Source of the DNA: Hymenoscyphus infarciens
Taxonomy: Eukaryota > Ascomycota > Leotiomycetes > Helotiales > Helotiaceae
Length of the DNA stretch: 64,000 bases
Direction of reading: 5' to 3'
NCBI GenBank assembly: GCA_001414345.1
Contig: LLCB01000018.1
Span: forward strand, 186,001-250,000
Position numbers and translations under genes: made by a program. Positions 12,419 to 23,730 of the stretch are shown piece after piece (positions within the stretch are counted from its first letter, which is position 1; each line of letters begins with the position of its first letter). The notes beneath the pieces are model-generated. The model saw only the letters and a program-made list of their open reading frames with translations, was not told the origin of the DNA and ran no database searches.

Positions 12419-14038
12419 TTAGACTTCGTTAGGCTCTGGCCATCCCATCGTGCTACGGAGGGAAAGGCCAAGCTGCTCAAGTGAACGGTTTGATGATGCC
12501 CCAGCAATCTCAACTACTGTTGGACCATGAACCAATTCTACGAGAGGCACCTTCGTTGCCACAAGCTCTTGAAAGCTTTGGTTTGACGACCAACTCTCAC
12601 GATGCGAGAGGTGCTTGTCCGCGATTTCAACCTCCTTCCACGAAGGGCTACTACACCAAGCATAGTGAGCATAATCTTGCTCACGATCCTTTACATTACC
12701 CTCTACCTTCCCTCGAGTTGAGTACTCCTTAGCAAACTCAAACAATGTCTCAGAGCCTGGCAACTCTGCTCGCGTGGGCGGAGTACGCGTGACAATGTGA
12801 CGTTGTTTTCGGGATGCGGATTGAATACCTACGATAGGTAGTTCTTGATCCGAATACCGGGGTACTAGATTACCCTTGTGATTTCGCATGATCTCTGTTG
12901 AGGATCTTGTGGAATTCATGGTTTTGTAATCTTTCCCTCTGTTGCCTTTCAGTATTGGATTTGGGGCTTGGATGGGGGTGTGATGTCCAGTTAGTCTGCC
13001 GGTGGAGAGCTCCTGTGGTGGGGTTGGGGGTGTGATTATGATTTCGGGAAGTGCGAAGGGCTTTAGTCGGGTGACTCGGTCTGGCTCTAGATATCCCGGC
13101 TGTAAGTAAGCGGGAATATCAGAACGTTGACCTACCTTTGAAGTTGGACCCTTGGTGCTCGGACCTGACAGAGGAGCGGCAAGCTCAACAGGTTGAGTTT
13201 GCTTGCTTCTACTCCGTCTGGTCTTGGAAGGAATCTCGAGAACCGAACCTGGCAATTCGGGGAGTGTAAAGAAACTTGCTACAGGCGATCCATCTTGGAG
13301 ATAGAGCTCCTGTGCTTGCTCTTGTGCCCGAGTGGCTGGTCTATTGGTGTCCTCCAACTCGACTTCCGTTGATAGAGTTACTGGTACTCCAACCTTCAAA
13401 GAATTTGGCACATTGTCCTGCTTGAGCGCGAGCTTTCCATAAACCGGCCGTTGACTGCGAAGGGTGTTACGATCATCTGGAGCAACCTTAGCTTGACCAG
13501 ACTTGCCACCACCCTTACCATCAGCATTTAATGGCCTTGAAGAGATTACCAGTGAAGAGATAGACTCAGAGTCGCTAGATACACTGCTTGTTAAGCTTGC
13601 AGCATACGGTCTATTCTTCGCCTGCTCCTCCCTGATCATCTCGAGCACGTCGGGGTTCGAATGCGTGGAAGCAAGACTGTTATTTGTCAAACGGTGAGCT
13701 TGACAAACAGACTCCTCGTTCAAATTCTCCTCTGCGCCAGTTGGACGTTTGGGGAGTTTCGTGGTGGGTAAAGCCATGGTGTAAAGTGCTGAAACTGCCT
13801 TCGGACTCACGCGGCTGGAAAGGGCGTGGCTGGCAAGTTTTAGCTTGGAGGAAACTCTATTGTGAAAGGATCGCGACTTACCGGCCTGTTTTGGGCGGCA
13901 GTCGGGACACAGTTGTGGTGAGGTGATCTCTTCAGTGGAGATGGTGTGCTTAGCTGAGTTACGTTCCGTCAGAGAGCAGTCTGTGCTCCTGGTGACGATG
14001 TGCTTGCAGCTGAAGGTTGTTGCTCGTACAATACACAT
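12419..14038 (-). CDS. Hypothetical disordered protein with N-terminal MCI...C.H motif
   Basis: 539 residues from the ATG at 14,038; the frame stays open further upstream, but that part looks like 5' UTR. The N-terminus (MCIVRATTFSCKH, then CPDC near residue 48) resembles the start of the small protein at 15,435-15,905 (MCIYTTNYQCGH, then CPRC). The pairs of Cys/His could bind zinc. The remainder is Ser/Thr/Pro/Lys-rich and probably unstructured. A good donor (GTAAGT) begins at 13,881 on the minus strand. Removing an intron to 13,789 (93 bp) or 13,795 (87 bp) keeps the frame, so a spliced form lacking residues about 53-83 is likely. No function is recognised. Confidence 0.65.
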   Translation of the reverse strand: MCIVRATTFSCKHIVTRSTDCSLTERNSAKHTISTEEITSPQLCPDCRPKQAGKSRSFHNRVSSKLKLASHALSSRVSPKAVSALYTMALPTTKLPKRPTGAEENLNEESVCQAHRLTNNSLASTHSNPDVLEMIREEQAKNRPYAASLTSSVSSDSESISSLVISSRPLNADGKGGGKSGQAKVAPDDRNTLRSQRPVYGKLALKQDNVPNSLKVGVPVTLSTEVELEDTNRPATRAQEQAQELYLQDGSPVASFFTLPELPGSVLEIPSKTRRSRSKQTQPVELAAPLSGPSTKGPTSKVGQRSDIPAYLQPGYLEPDRVTRLKPFALPEIIITPPTPPQELSTGRLTGHHTPIQAPNPILKGNRGKDYKTMNSTRSSTEIMRNHKGNLVPRYSDQELPIVGIQSASRKQRHIVTRTPPTRAELPGSETLFEFAKEYSTRGKVEGNVKDREQDYAHYAWCSSPSWKEVEIADKHLSHRESWSSNQSFQELVATKVPLVELVHGPTVVEIAGASSNRSLEQLGLSLRSTMGWPEPNEV

Positions 14039-14615
14039 GACGGGATGGGATTGTTGTGGTGTGGAGATGTGGCGATGAGAGAGAGACGTGGAATGTGGAA
14101 TATGAGTTGGATTCTGGGGTGGGAGAACGAAAATATATGTTCTCTTGAGGCTGAGGCCGATGAGTAGGCTAAGGGGGGGATGTACATTGGTACTCTTGCC
14201 ATTATTTACTTCCAAGTTTTTTCGCTGTTCCGTACTGACAATTACCATGAACAGCATAAAGACAACAAAGGTTGCACAACGACATTGTCCCCCCTCCCCC
14301 CCTAAATGAAAGCAAAAATATTCAAGTAACAAAGAAATCTTTGTGATGATAGAGCGTCCATTGTATTATTTTGAATGGAAAACTACAATTTCGATGAATG
14401 CCTTGGTCGTAGATATGGTCGATTTGCGCTCTATGGAATCTTTTTTTCTTTCTACTTTATATACTTGTTTACGTGAATGAAACTTTGGCAGAATTACTTG
14501 CGCGATGAATTTGTTTGAGAAGAACTTGGATGTTGCTACGCCTAGTTATGAAAACTTGAAGACTTTCACGGTTCACCTCCCCGTTCAAACATTTTCTATA
14601 GCCTCAAGAGAGGTT
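14039..14615. other. Intergenic region upstream of the MCI-type gene
   Basis: Holds the 5' UTR and promoter of the minus-strand gene ending at 12,419, including a C-rich tract at about 14,287-14,301. No further gene seen. Confidence 0.4.
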
Positions 14616-15095
14616 CTAATCTCTGGCAAACATTGCTGCGGCCTTCTTGGCAAGGCCATATAGTGTAGCTTGTGGATGTCTACCTAGCGGTGCACTTGCA
14701 TCCACAACTCGTAACCCTTGAACCCCTTTTACTCGCAGCTCAGCATCCAGAACTGTACCAAGTGCGCAAGTTCCTGCTGCATGGCAATGCACATTTCCGG
14801 TGGAACGAATTCTTTCTTTAATTTCCTCGTTGCTACTCTCTGGCGTTAAGGGCTCCATACTAGGTGCTGGAGAAACTTCTGTCTCGACGAAATCTTTACC
14901 AGCGCTAGTTACGTACTCCATGTACCAATGCAGCTCTGTCCACCGATGTCGCGAAATAGTTGGGCTCAACTAATGGCCCACCGGTCGCTGAAACAGATGC
15001 CAGTTGGAACTTCCCACGAGATGTGGGGAGAGTGCGCATCACTGATGTCGCGAATACCATCATTTCCACATGTGTTCGTCCGTTCTCGCTTAATC
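14616..15095 (-). pseudogene. GMC oxidoreductase, C-terminal relic
   Basis: The minus strand encodes the end of a glucose-methanol-choline FAD oxidoreductase. The terminal block is well kept (CHAAGTCALG, ELRVKGVQGLRVVDAS, then a GRHPQATLYGLAKKAA-like stretch). The active-site His of this family lies in such an H.AGTC motif. Just upstream, in another frame (about 14,925-15,085), comes the preceding family segment (SRGKFQLASV...PLVEPNYFATSVDR), so a frameshift separates them near 14,915. In-frame stops occur above 15,095 and no FAD-binding N-terminus (GxGxxG) is present. It is a 5'-truncated, frameshifted pseudogene; the remaining 117-residue open frame has no proper ATG. Confidence 0.8.
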
Positions 15096-15434
15096 ACTGT
15101 GCATCTGCTTTGGTACTATCTTTCGCTAGAGTTTGCAGCGACACATAAAAAAGATTGGGGTTTTGTGGGAAAGTTTTATTTTGAAGGTCTCATTCTGTTT
15201 AAGTAGTATGGATTATTTTTGCCACAAGGGCAAGAACCGAGGCCGTTAAACGACACTTTGGTTAGCGAGGTGTGAGTTGTCTCACCTCATTTTTCAAGAT
15301 GGACCTGTTCCATCTATAAGCCACCACTCATATTCCACGTTCCAAACACCAAAAACCTCCACTTTCCTTCCATGACTCTTCTGTGCTGCATTCTTGGAGT
15401 AAGCGGAAGAATTTAATGAACTCCCTCCACCACG
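15096..15434. other. Intergenic region
   Basis: No gene recognised. The right part is the 3' flank of the small minus-strand gene that follows. Confidence 0.4.
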
Positions 15435-15905
15435 TCACGAAAATCGATACCTTAACTCATAAACCCACTCCCTAACATCCACAAACTTACTCCTCGACTT
15501 GTACCAAACTCCTCTTGGCTTTCCTCTCATCACACGAAATGATTGACTTGATGAAAGTGCGCGTAACAAAACCTGCTGGGATGTTTCAACTATGGAGTCT
15601 GGAAACTCTTCCCACTGGGGTTGAGGAGTCTCAGGAATCGTTTCCATGATGGGAATACTTAGCCTTTTGAGTCGTTCTTCCTGACTCTCCCCGCGTGCTT
15701 GTATAGGGTAAATCCTTTTTGACTTATCATATTCCTTGCGGTTCCGTGGAAATAGACAGCGTGGGCACCTTGTAAGTAGTGGAGAGGGATCTCTCACCCG
15801 GGTACATACGTGGGAACCCCATCGGGACATGTTGCTGTATTGGTAACAGGGGAGGGGCTCAGATACGGTATGGCCGCACTGATAGTTTGTAGTATAGATG
15901 CACAT
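15435..15905 (-). CDS. Hypothetical small Cys-containing protein (MCI...CGH type)
   Basis: 156 residues in a single exon starting with ATG at 15,905. The N-terminal half carries MCIYTTNYQCGH, two further single Cys and CPRC, a spacing that could form a zinc-binding site. The C-terminal half is basic and aromatic (ends VREWVYELRYRF). The N-terminus resembles that of the larger protein encoded at 12,419-14,038, on the same strand and 1.4 kb away, suggesting a shared domain or old duplication. No signal peptide or membrane segment. Function unknown. Confidence 0.65.
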   Translation of the reverse strand: MCIYTTNYQCGHTVSEPLPCYQYSNMSRWGSHVCTRVRDPSPLLTRCPRCLFPRNRKEYDKSKRIYPIQARGESQEERLKRLSIPIMETIPETPQPQWEEFPDSIVETSQQVLLRALSSSQSFRVMRGKPRGVWYKSRSKFVDVREWVYELRYRFS

Positions 15906-16416
15906 GGTGAATAAAGTCGCTGATTTGTTTTGGATTTCTTAAGGAAGCGGAGATTTCCCACGTCGGGGAAATGTGGCTAAAGTTATAGACACGACATGGC
16001 TTGGTAGCACAAAAAGTGCTCTGTTAACAATGAATTGTGTTCATTGTTAGGCCTCGACCTCGCACCTTTATCCGCCTTGTTAAGACAAATGCATTCATAG
16101 AGTGACTCTTTGTATTCCTTCCAATCCCCGTCAAAGGCTAACCTCCCCGCCACCCTACGCCACAAAGACTGAAGGTGCAAAAATAAAACAAAGAAAACAC
16201 CTTTTGTATAACAGCAACTGGACTCCCTCACAAAAGGATTGTTCATTTTATACTCTCTCGAAGCACTCACGAATTCAACGACTCTTTTCGCGTGTTGATC
16301 ACGTACGCTTTCGCTCATCTTTAGACTAGACATTCGAAGAATCGGAAAATCAACGCCGGTCGTTTACCACTATCGTTTCACGATTTATGCGTTTAAATAC
16401 TAGCCCAAACCTCAAA
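15906..16416. promoter_or_regulatory. Divergent promoter region
   Basis: About 500 bp between a minus-strand gene and a plus-strand gene, so it probably serves both. The small frames inside on either strand show no protein features. Confidence 0.4.
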
Positions 16417-17007
16417 ATGCCCACCTTCAAGCTCTTTGGTGAGTTTCCCGACCCAAAACATTCAACAGCACCCCTCCAGCCCCCACCACCTACTCCGCAA
16501 CATCCTGGAGAACGTATCCCATACCAGCAGCACCTCCGTTCCAACCGCAGATACGACTCCCCATTTCAAGGCTTTCCCAACGGTTACTCAGAGAACCCCT
16601 CATGCATGCAAACCAAGGCCGTCCGCTCATACGTAAAACCTTACCCATTAGATGGTTATCTCTCCCACCAAGCCTCCGCGGAACGACAACTCCAAAAATC
16701 CCTAGAACCAAGATCACGACCACATCCTTTTCAACCCGAATTCCTAGACCACAATATGGTCGGGAATCGCGAAGGCGAGGAAGATTCAAGAGATATCTCA
16801 GAGCGTCGGGCTCTGGAAACGGTCTTGAATCCTCCACCAGAACCACCAAGGTCTTTCATTGAGGAGCTTAAATGGTTGGTTTTCATATTCTTACTTTTTC
16901 TTGCGGCTTTGAGAGTCGCTCCTTTTATCCTTGGAGTGATCTCTAGTATCCTTTGTTTGATCGTGAGATGGTTGGTTAGATGCTTGGGGTGTGAAAGCTG
17001 TGTGTAG
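16417..17007 (+). CDS. Hypothetical small membrane protein
   Basis: 196 residues from the ATG at 16,417, chosen because its context (CAAAATGCC) is better than that of an in-frame ATG at 16,387, which would add 10 residues. The N-terminal two-thirds are Pro/Arg/Gln-rich and probably disordered. The C-terminus holds two adjacent hydrophobic stretches (WLVFIFLLFLAALRVAPFI and ILGVISSILCLIVRWLV) that could form a membrane hairpin, ending in CLGCESCV. The Cys-rich tail could be lipid-modified. No family recognised. Confidence 0.6.
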   Translation: MPTFKLFGEFPDPKHSTAPLQPPPPTPQHPGERIPYQQHLRSNRRYDSPFQGFPNGYSENPSCMQTKAVRSYVKPYPLDGYLSHQASAERQLQKSLEPRSRPHPFQPEFLDHNMVGNREGEEDSRDISERRALETVLNPPPEPPRSFIEELKWLVFIFLLFLAALRVAPFILGVISSILCLIVRWLVRCLGCESCV

Positions 17008-18226
17008 TTACATTACGGTAAGGGAATTGGGTAAGAAGATTTCTTTCTTTTTCTTTCCCCTCATTTTTGTAGTTATCTTTTACGAACTTTATGAAATTCT
17101 ATTATTTTTTTATCTGTTACATATCATCTGTCTGTTAGTTTGTTTCTCTCAAGTTTTCTTTGTCTTTGTCTTTGCATCAAATTATGTTTCTACCCCCCCC
17201 ACCAACTTTGAAGTCACATACTGCTAAAAACAGATAAAACTCATGGGATCACCAATATTTTGTGGCTCTGAGATTCTTATATGTAACAGAACAGCTTGCT
17301 TCTATTCAACTCTCAAGCACTATGATACCAAATCACCGCCACTAAGCCACGCCAGAATCCTGAATGAACTCAGTACTTCCCTTCCGATTATCCTAGACAA
17401 AACTGGTAGGTCTCAAATTCCTCCCCAATTACTATCTTTCCTCCACGACCCACAACTCCCAAAGGCAACTTTCACAGTAAACCTACGCTATCTATTCACG
17501 CCCAAAATTCGCCACTTTAAGCGAGAGCCCCACCACATCACCAGCAACTACCCAGGCTCAGAATAATCTCACAAACAATCTTTTCCAAAATATTGGCTAG
17601 AGAATAATTATATTAGAAACGATTACGGTTAAAGATGCAAATTACTAAGTATAAGGATATTAAAACCCTCGCAGGAGTATTAACCATTTAGGGGTTGCAA
17701 GTGGGAAGTCGTAAGTTGTCTCGGAGAACCCGGTTCGACACAAGGGGCAATTCCGGTGCCCCTGTTATACTACCCACTGCTTAAAACCTCTAGAGCCCAT
17801 AATGTGGTTGCAAGGTGACTTTACTGGCTCTTCAACGAGCCAAGACCAGAAAACACAGAGAGAGAAGGCACGACCTCGTGCCCCCAGATTGTCCTTGTTC
17901 CAAGGTGACTATGGTATCATGACCTTGAGCTGGGATAGCATCCCGCAACTTATACAACAAAGTCCACTTGATAAAAGCCTCAATATTCATCTCGCTCTCT
18001 GGTAACCATTATGGGAATTTTGGTTCTGTCGCTCATACACTACACTACCCTATTACACCCACCCTTCCATCCCCCCCCACCACCCATAAAATACAAGTCC
18101 CCAGAAACATGCACAAAAACCATGCACAATTTCTTCCCTCCCATCCCTACATTCAAAATCCAAACGAATAGAAAAAAAGGAAAAACATGTGCTCATCATC
18201 ATGTCATCCATCGCATCGCATCCAAT
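17008..18226. other. Intergenic region, 1.2 kb
   Basis: No gene I can support. A 107-residue frame (17,243-17,566 +) has an ATG but no recognisable domain. A small hairpin (GGGGCA...TGCCCC) lies at about 17,745-17,764. The right end is the 3' UTR of SEY1. Confidence 0.35.
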
Positions 18227-21059
18227 CTAAATCTCATCATCCTCATCCCCACTCTCCACAGCCGTCTTCCTCCTCCCGCGACTATCAAGAGTATGCATAC
18301 TAACATTATCACTATCACTCCTCGCCGGCATCCCGATAGCCTGTCTCCCTGTCTCGGAGTTCTCAAGGAATTCCCGGAGTTTTTCTTTCCCAATCTCGAC
18401 TGCTTGGGTAGAAGCAGCGTTAGCCATGCGGAGCATGGGACCCCAGAGGTTGAGCGTGTAGGTCACGTATGCGCCGACTCCGAGGAGGATGAGGAAGATG
18501 AAGTATACTGGGTTACGGAGAACTATGGGATGTTAGTATAATAAATTAATGAGAAAATGGGGAAAACCATACCAGCAACGATTTCGTTCCAGCCAAGCGC
18601 AAGAAGGAGACCGTAAAAGTATAATGGTACTTGAGCGACTCCACCAATGGCACTTCGCTTTGCTTCCACGTATACCCCGTCGGCCGTCTTCTTGAATCTC
18701 ACTACGAGATCTTGACGCTTGGCTTCACTTAAGATTGTCATTTCTTCTTCCAGACTCTTGCCCTCTTCTTCATCGACGCCACCAATCGGGGTTAGGTCTT
18801 CTTCGTCTTTGGGGTCGACGCTAGCTGGGGCACCGCCGATAAATGCATCAAGAGCGGGAGGGCCGTATGTCTCAGCCAGTCTGAATCTTGAGAGTAGAGG
18901 TATAAGCGTGAGGGTTGAATCTTTGGCCTTTGTGTAGAGTCCTTCAATGTCATCCGTCGGACGCCATATTCTAGGTACACCAGCCTCATCGTAACGGAAT
19001 TTGTCCTCAAAGTTTTCACGAAGTTTGAGAAGAATATTGCCTTCCATGACCTCCTCATCAACCTTGGCTCTCAAAACTCCCCAACTCTTTCGTCTCAATC
19101 GCCACAGACCAACATCAATTTCATCTTGACTAGCATCGAAGCTTTTGGCTCTTTCCACGAATCGAGTTTCGGCTTCTTTGACGGTTGAAATGAAAACATT
19201 CCATATTCTGTCCCAAAGATCCTTTTCTGTTGGCGGTTTCACACCCTCTTCAGGGGCACCGCTTCCTCCTCGCCCTGAGCCAAGTTTGTTGAATTCAAGT
19301 CCCACAGATTCTCCGAGTCTAGAGCGTACCCATCTTTCCACACGAGTGGCAAGTCGACGCATTTCCTCTTTTCGTAACTGTGCGCTTACTTCATCCAAAT
19401 CTTTCCCGTAAAGGCCGTATTGTGACTTGAAGTTACTCCATGGTACCCCCTCAATCGTAAGACTTTTCACTTCCCCCTCAAAATGTGCCAATGCTATCTT
19501 CTTCTCCCGCTCAACAATATCGGCAAATTCGTAGGATGCACCTTTCTTCTGGCCTGCTTTGACAGCGCTGGCGACCGCACTACTGAATGAAGCAACACCA
19601 GATTTATGGGCGGCAGTGAGTTGACCAAAGTATAGCGCTTTCAGTCGTGTATCGATTTTGCTTTCCAGTTCGACGCGCTTTCTCGCATATACACCTTTGT
19701 GGTATCTCGATGCCTCGACCTCGAAAGCTTTGACTGTCTTGACCCGGGCGGCTTTTCCGGACGTACCCAAATTCTTAATCACAGTTGGTTTCCCGAGTCT
19801 AACGCCCTCCGCCTGGTTTTCTTCGAGTGGTAGAATCTCAACATCGAAAGCTTCCAAGACCTCTCGAGTTATCTCGTCGCATCGGAATTGCGCTAGGAGC
19901 TCTTGTTGAGTTGGTAAATCTAGATCCTTGTTGTGAACAATTTGATCCCATATGCCTTCCGCATATACAGAAAATCCATCGGCCGGAATTCGTCTATGGT
20001 ATTCTGGCAGAAACACCCCGCCTTCCAGTTCGTTATCCGTATGCAGACCATGTTGCCTGGAAGCTCGGTGGCCAACCCTAAATCTCGTTCCCAGCTTCTC
20101 AATTTCCGTCAAAAACTTGTCTGGCTGTAAAAGCTTATGGGGTAATGCGGAAAATGCGAAATCAAAATAATCCTCGATTTTTGACTTTTCGAGCCCTTTT
20201 GGCTTGGAAAGATTAGTCCATATGTTTGTCAAGTCGGCCAACAAGGTATTTCGGAGGTTCGCAAGTGGGGTTGCGCCGATGTGATCGCGAATGACGAAGA
20301 AGAGGAGGGATCGAGGATTCGAACTATAGATCAGTTAGACGAGATACTGACCCCAAGAGAGTATGCTTACTCTTTATCCTTCAAAAATAGTTGCAAGTTG
20401 ACCTCGAAGACTGTCTTTAGTAACCCCATATTTGCGCCTTGATATAACCCAACTTGGTGCTCCCAAATATTGACAATCAGGACCTCGCTGGTGGCCAAGG
20501 CAAAGAGGGCGCTCTTTCTTTCGAAATCTTGATCCTCTCCTCGCTCTCGCCCATCAGTTCCCTCGACATCCATTACTAAAATATTGTCTGCCATCTTCTC
20601 CGAGTCGGGCCCCCTTTTGCCCTCCCGCTTGTTCTTGGACATCCATATTCCCTTGGTGGTCTGCCGCCGCTCACTCTCTGACATGACCCCAAACTGTGTG
20701 CCAAATAGGTGATTGAGCAAGGTGGATTTGCCCGTGGACTGCGAGCCAAAGACGGAAATGAGGTGATAGTTGAAGCCAGATTGCGCGGTGTCGGTAACTT
20801 GGAGATACTTGTTGAGACTCGGACTAAGAGGCGATTTGTCAGTTGCTGGACAGTTTTGGATAATGCGAGAGTCTTACTTGAATGATTTCTCCTCGTCAAT
20901 GACCTGTATGCCATGCTCAAAGGTCTCCTTCGTTGGCGCATCGCCAACCGACGCAAAGTGGCCGTTGACAGCCATGACAGGGGGCGCGGTATATCGTGAA
21001 GCTGCAGAAGGTCGCCTCTGGCCATTTGTACTTGTGCGAGAAGTAGTCGGTGATGCCAT
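18227..21059 (-). CDS. SEY1: Sey1, ER membrane-fusion GTPase (RHD3/atlastin type)
   Basis: Dynamin-like GTPase that fuses ER tubules. Four exons, all phase-checked: 21,059-20,878; 20,823-20,371; 20,323-18,573; 18,522-18,227; introns of 54, 47 and 50 bp. Product 893 residues. The P-loop GSQSTGKST is at about 87-95, the RQTTKGIW switch at about 114-121 and the [11 protein letters not shown]3 block at about 146-155. A long helical middle domain follows, with two hydrophobic segments (about 770-795 and 798-818) forming the ER hairpin. The tail is charged (ends SGDEDDEI). Full length and all GTPase motifs are intact. The final intron falls between the two membrane segments. Confidence 0.95.
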
Positions 21060-21779
21060 GGTGGCTTGAGGAACGGGGGGTGGTGGGAAATCCGGCGTAC
21101 TAGTACCTCAATAAAGACCTGGCCTGGACTGGGACCAAATGGGAATGCTCCGTATGGCTGCGTGGTAAATAGCGGTTTAGCTACAAGCAACCTACGCCCC
21201 TGCACAATTGATTCAGGTTTTTTTCTGGTCGAGCTCAAGTTGGAAAAGATGCTTGTTTATGGGCGTATTTGCTGTGATAAATTGCATCTGATCATGCTTT
21301 TATTATAGCAGGGAAACACCAGCCAACTGACGTGAACACACGGTTGAGGTGGAATCAGACGCCACTGCTGACTAAGGGCGTGGCTGGTGAAGGCCGTGGC
21401 TTCCAGCTGATCACCATCTTCTCAAGTCGGGCTTCTTTGGAAATGTCGGTTTGGGAAATCGAACAACTCGTCTTCTTATGGCTCTAACCTGTTACCCAGT
21501 CAAGTGGCTACAAGTAGCTTGTGCCCAAGGTAGTATCTGATGAGCATTTTTGTCTGCCACGTATTCTCGGTGGATCGCGACAATCCCATCTCATGCAAGT
21601 CTTTCCAGATTTCATCTTTGATTATAACATCTTTTCTTTTCGTGCTTCAGTTTTTCTCGCGTTAGTTCTTCTTAGGTCAGGGTTGTTGGAAGTTTCTCAG
21701 CCCAATTCCCTGATTCTAGCTCCTTCTCTACCTGTCCTGCCGAAGAGGGAGGACTCAAACTGGTGGGAAGAAAATGTTG
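21060..21779. promoter_or_regulatory. Upstream region of SEY1
   Basis: About 700 bp between the divergent SEY1 gene and a decayed plus-strand gene. It should include the SEY1 promoter. No specific motif is defended; coding-like fragments near 21,700-21,780 may be the upstream edge of the pseudogene. Confidence 0.35.
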
Positions 21780-23730
21780 ATGCTGCGTCTCGATAATCAA
21801 ATCATAGGGCGAGCCAGTATTTTGATCCCAAACCAAGTACCTCCATGTATTGCTTTCCTAACTATCTCCTTACCACGACAACATTTGGTCGTCGGCTCTC
21901 GCTCTCTTTCTATAGAAGGATCGGGAGGTTTAACTCTCTTCGAAATTTCAAGTCAGGGTGATGAAATGTGAGTTAAATGCTATTTCGATTGCATCAAGAT
22001 AGGTATGCTAAGTCTCCCTCTTGACACTCTCTGCCTCGATCTCTCCAAAGTCCGTCAAGAGTCAAGACTCATTCGTTGACCCCTCAAACAGAACTCTTCT
22101 CCAAATTATTCATACACCCTCAGCGATATGCTCTCTCCAAGGATCGGCATCGAGAATAGCCACCAGGACATTCGACGGAATCGTGAGGACATATGATATC
22201 CTTCCGCGTGACGGCTTTCGACCGATTTCGCTCCGATTAGCTCAGGACCATTCTTTCTTTTCTTCCTCAACTAAAATCACTTTTATCGAATATCACCCTT
22301 GCTTAATTTCGAATATACTTTGCCTCACCAACAGTGGCGATGTCATATTAATCAAGCTACCTCGCTCCAAATTGAACGTCGATCCCAGTATTGCGCCAGC
22401 CAACTGTATGGACCATATCCTTTCTATCGCATGGGCTGCAGCCTAGACGCCACTGCCAACTCCAGAAGGCCACGAGCGGGTATCTATAAAGTCAGTGATG
22501 ACAATGAAATTATTAGTAGCTGTTGGACGCTCTCAGGATTTCGTCGATTGCCACCGTGCGGAAGCTAATGGATCACCGGATAATATTCATGACGGAATGA
22601 GGATTACTGGCATCGCAAACCTCTTCGCCCCTGGTCGAATGAAAAGGAGAGATATTGTTTTCACCACCGGACGAGATGACACTGTCAATGTCATAGATAC
22701 CTCTACCAACGAAGATGGAGAGGATGAGTCTAGGGAACAAGATGGGGAGCTCATTGCCAGTTTGAAGTTGAACGAACATGGGCCTATATGGGGAGTTGAC
22801 ATCTTGCTTAAACCGCATGTGATGGATGAGGAACTGGAGGATGAAGTGAAGCGGGATGACAGAGACTCTGCTCTCTTCGGAGGAGAGAGATAGAAAGATC
22901 GAGTCTGGGGAAGTCAAGTTTGATGAGGCCGGCAGAGTTACCTATTTCGACAAAAAAGGTAATATAACTGATGAATACGGAAATAGTATACCTGAGGCGG
23001 GAGAAACAGCCGCAGATTAAGAACAGGTAATGGATACTGGAAGCAACGAAGGAAAGACTGTGAGGGGAAAAAAGTGCTGGTGGATCTTGAAGCGAAAACC
23101 ATCGACGAGGAGCCAAAACCCTGGGATAAGGAAGCCTGAAGCAATGGTATCAATCCTGCACGCAGTTTCACGCTCTTATTTGGGGATCCTGTGGCCGGTC
23201 CAACTCTTCCAGAAGTTCGTCGTGAGGCCGCTCGCAACATGGACGACTGGCTCCAGTGAGATTGGAGTTTGAGAAGACTGGCAGTGGTTGGGGAGTGTAG
23301 GGTGGAGAAGGGATTGATCTCGGATGCTGGTTTACAAGATTATTTGATTCTTGGTGCAAGTGCAAGACGAGATATTGATAAAGATGGAGGTGTCTGCGAG
23401 AGTTGCTATCTGGGAGTTTTCCGTATAACTTCCATTTGAAGGGGACGATGAAATGAAACTTGAAGCGAAAGTCACTGAACCTCTTTTGGAGTACGAGTCC
23501 CCTTTCTTCTATCAATGTTTATAGTCCAGCCTTATCCAGTGATCAGCAATCACTGCAAGGCTTATGCGAGGCTAATTAAAACATAGCATCCATGAGTAGC
23601 TTCTTTACCAGGTCGATATCGAGCAGTCTACCGAGGTACTGGTTGACAAGCTCTTTCTGGTACTTGGACTTGATATCTTTGAAACTTATACTCGGGAGAA
23701 GGAACTCCCTAGTATTTTAGAAGTAAGAAA
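21780..23730 (+). pseudogene. Decayed gene, possibly a beta-propeller (WD40-like) protein
   Basis: A run of coding-like segments in the same direction but broken by stops and frame changes. Frame 1 is open from about 22,021, meets a TAG at 22,444, continues in the same frame to 22,893, then shifts (about 22,890-23,020, segment FDEAGRVTYFDKKGNITDEYGN). It shifts again (about 23,070-23,260, segment LLFGDPVAGPTL...EVRREAARNMDDWLQ), with weaker pieces to about 23,730 (e.g. VLVDKLFLVLGLDIFETY). The first part has short repeats of the kind seen in beta-propellers (IATRTFDGIVRTYDIL; FTTGRDDTVNVID). I do not recognise the parent gene. Introns could explain one break, but not all. Confidence 0.55.

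Noticed and set aside
15983..16333. 116-residue minus-strand frame
   Set aside because: Lies in the divergent promoter between two better supported genes; no domain, no splice support.
17243..17566. 107-residue plus-strand frame
   Set aside because: Has an ATG but no recognisable features; composition resembles intergenic DNA.
17745..17764. Possible tRNA T-arm (GGTTCGA) next to a small hairpin
   Set aside because: No acceptor stem, D-arm or anticodon arm could be placed around it.
18011..18541. 176-residue plus-strand frame
   Set aside because: Antisense to the last SEY1 exon and 3' UTR.
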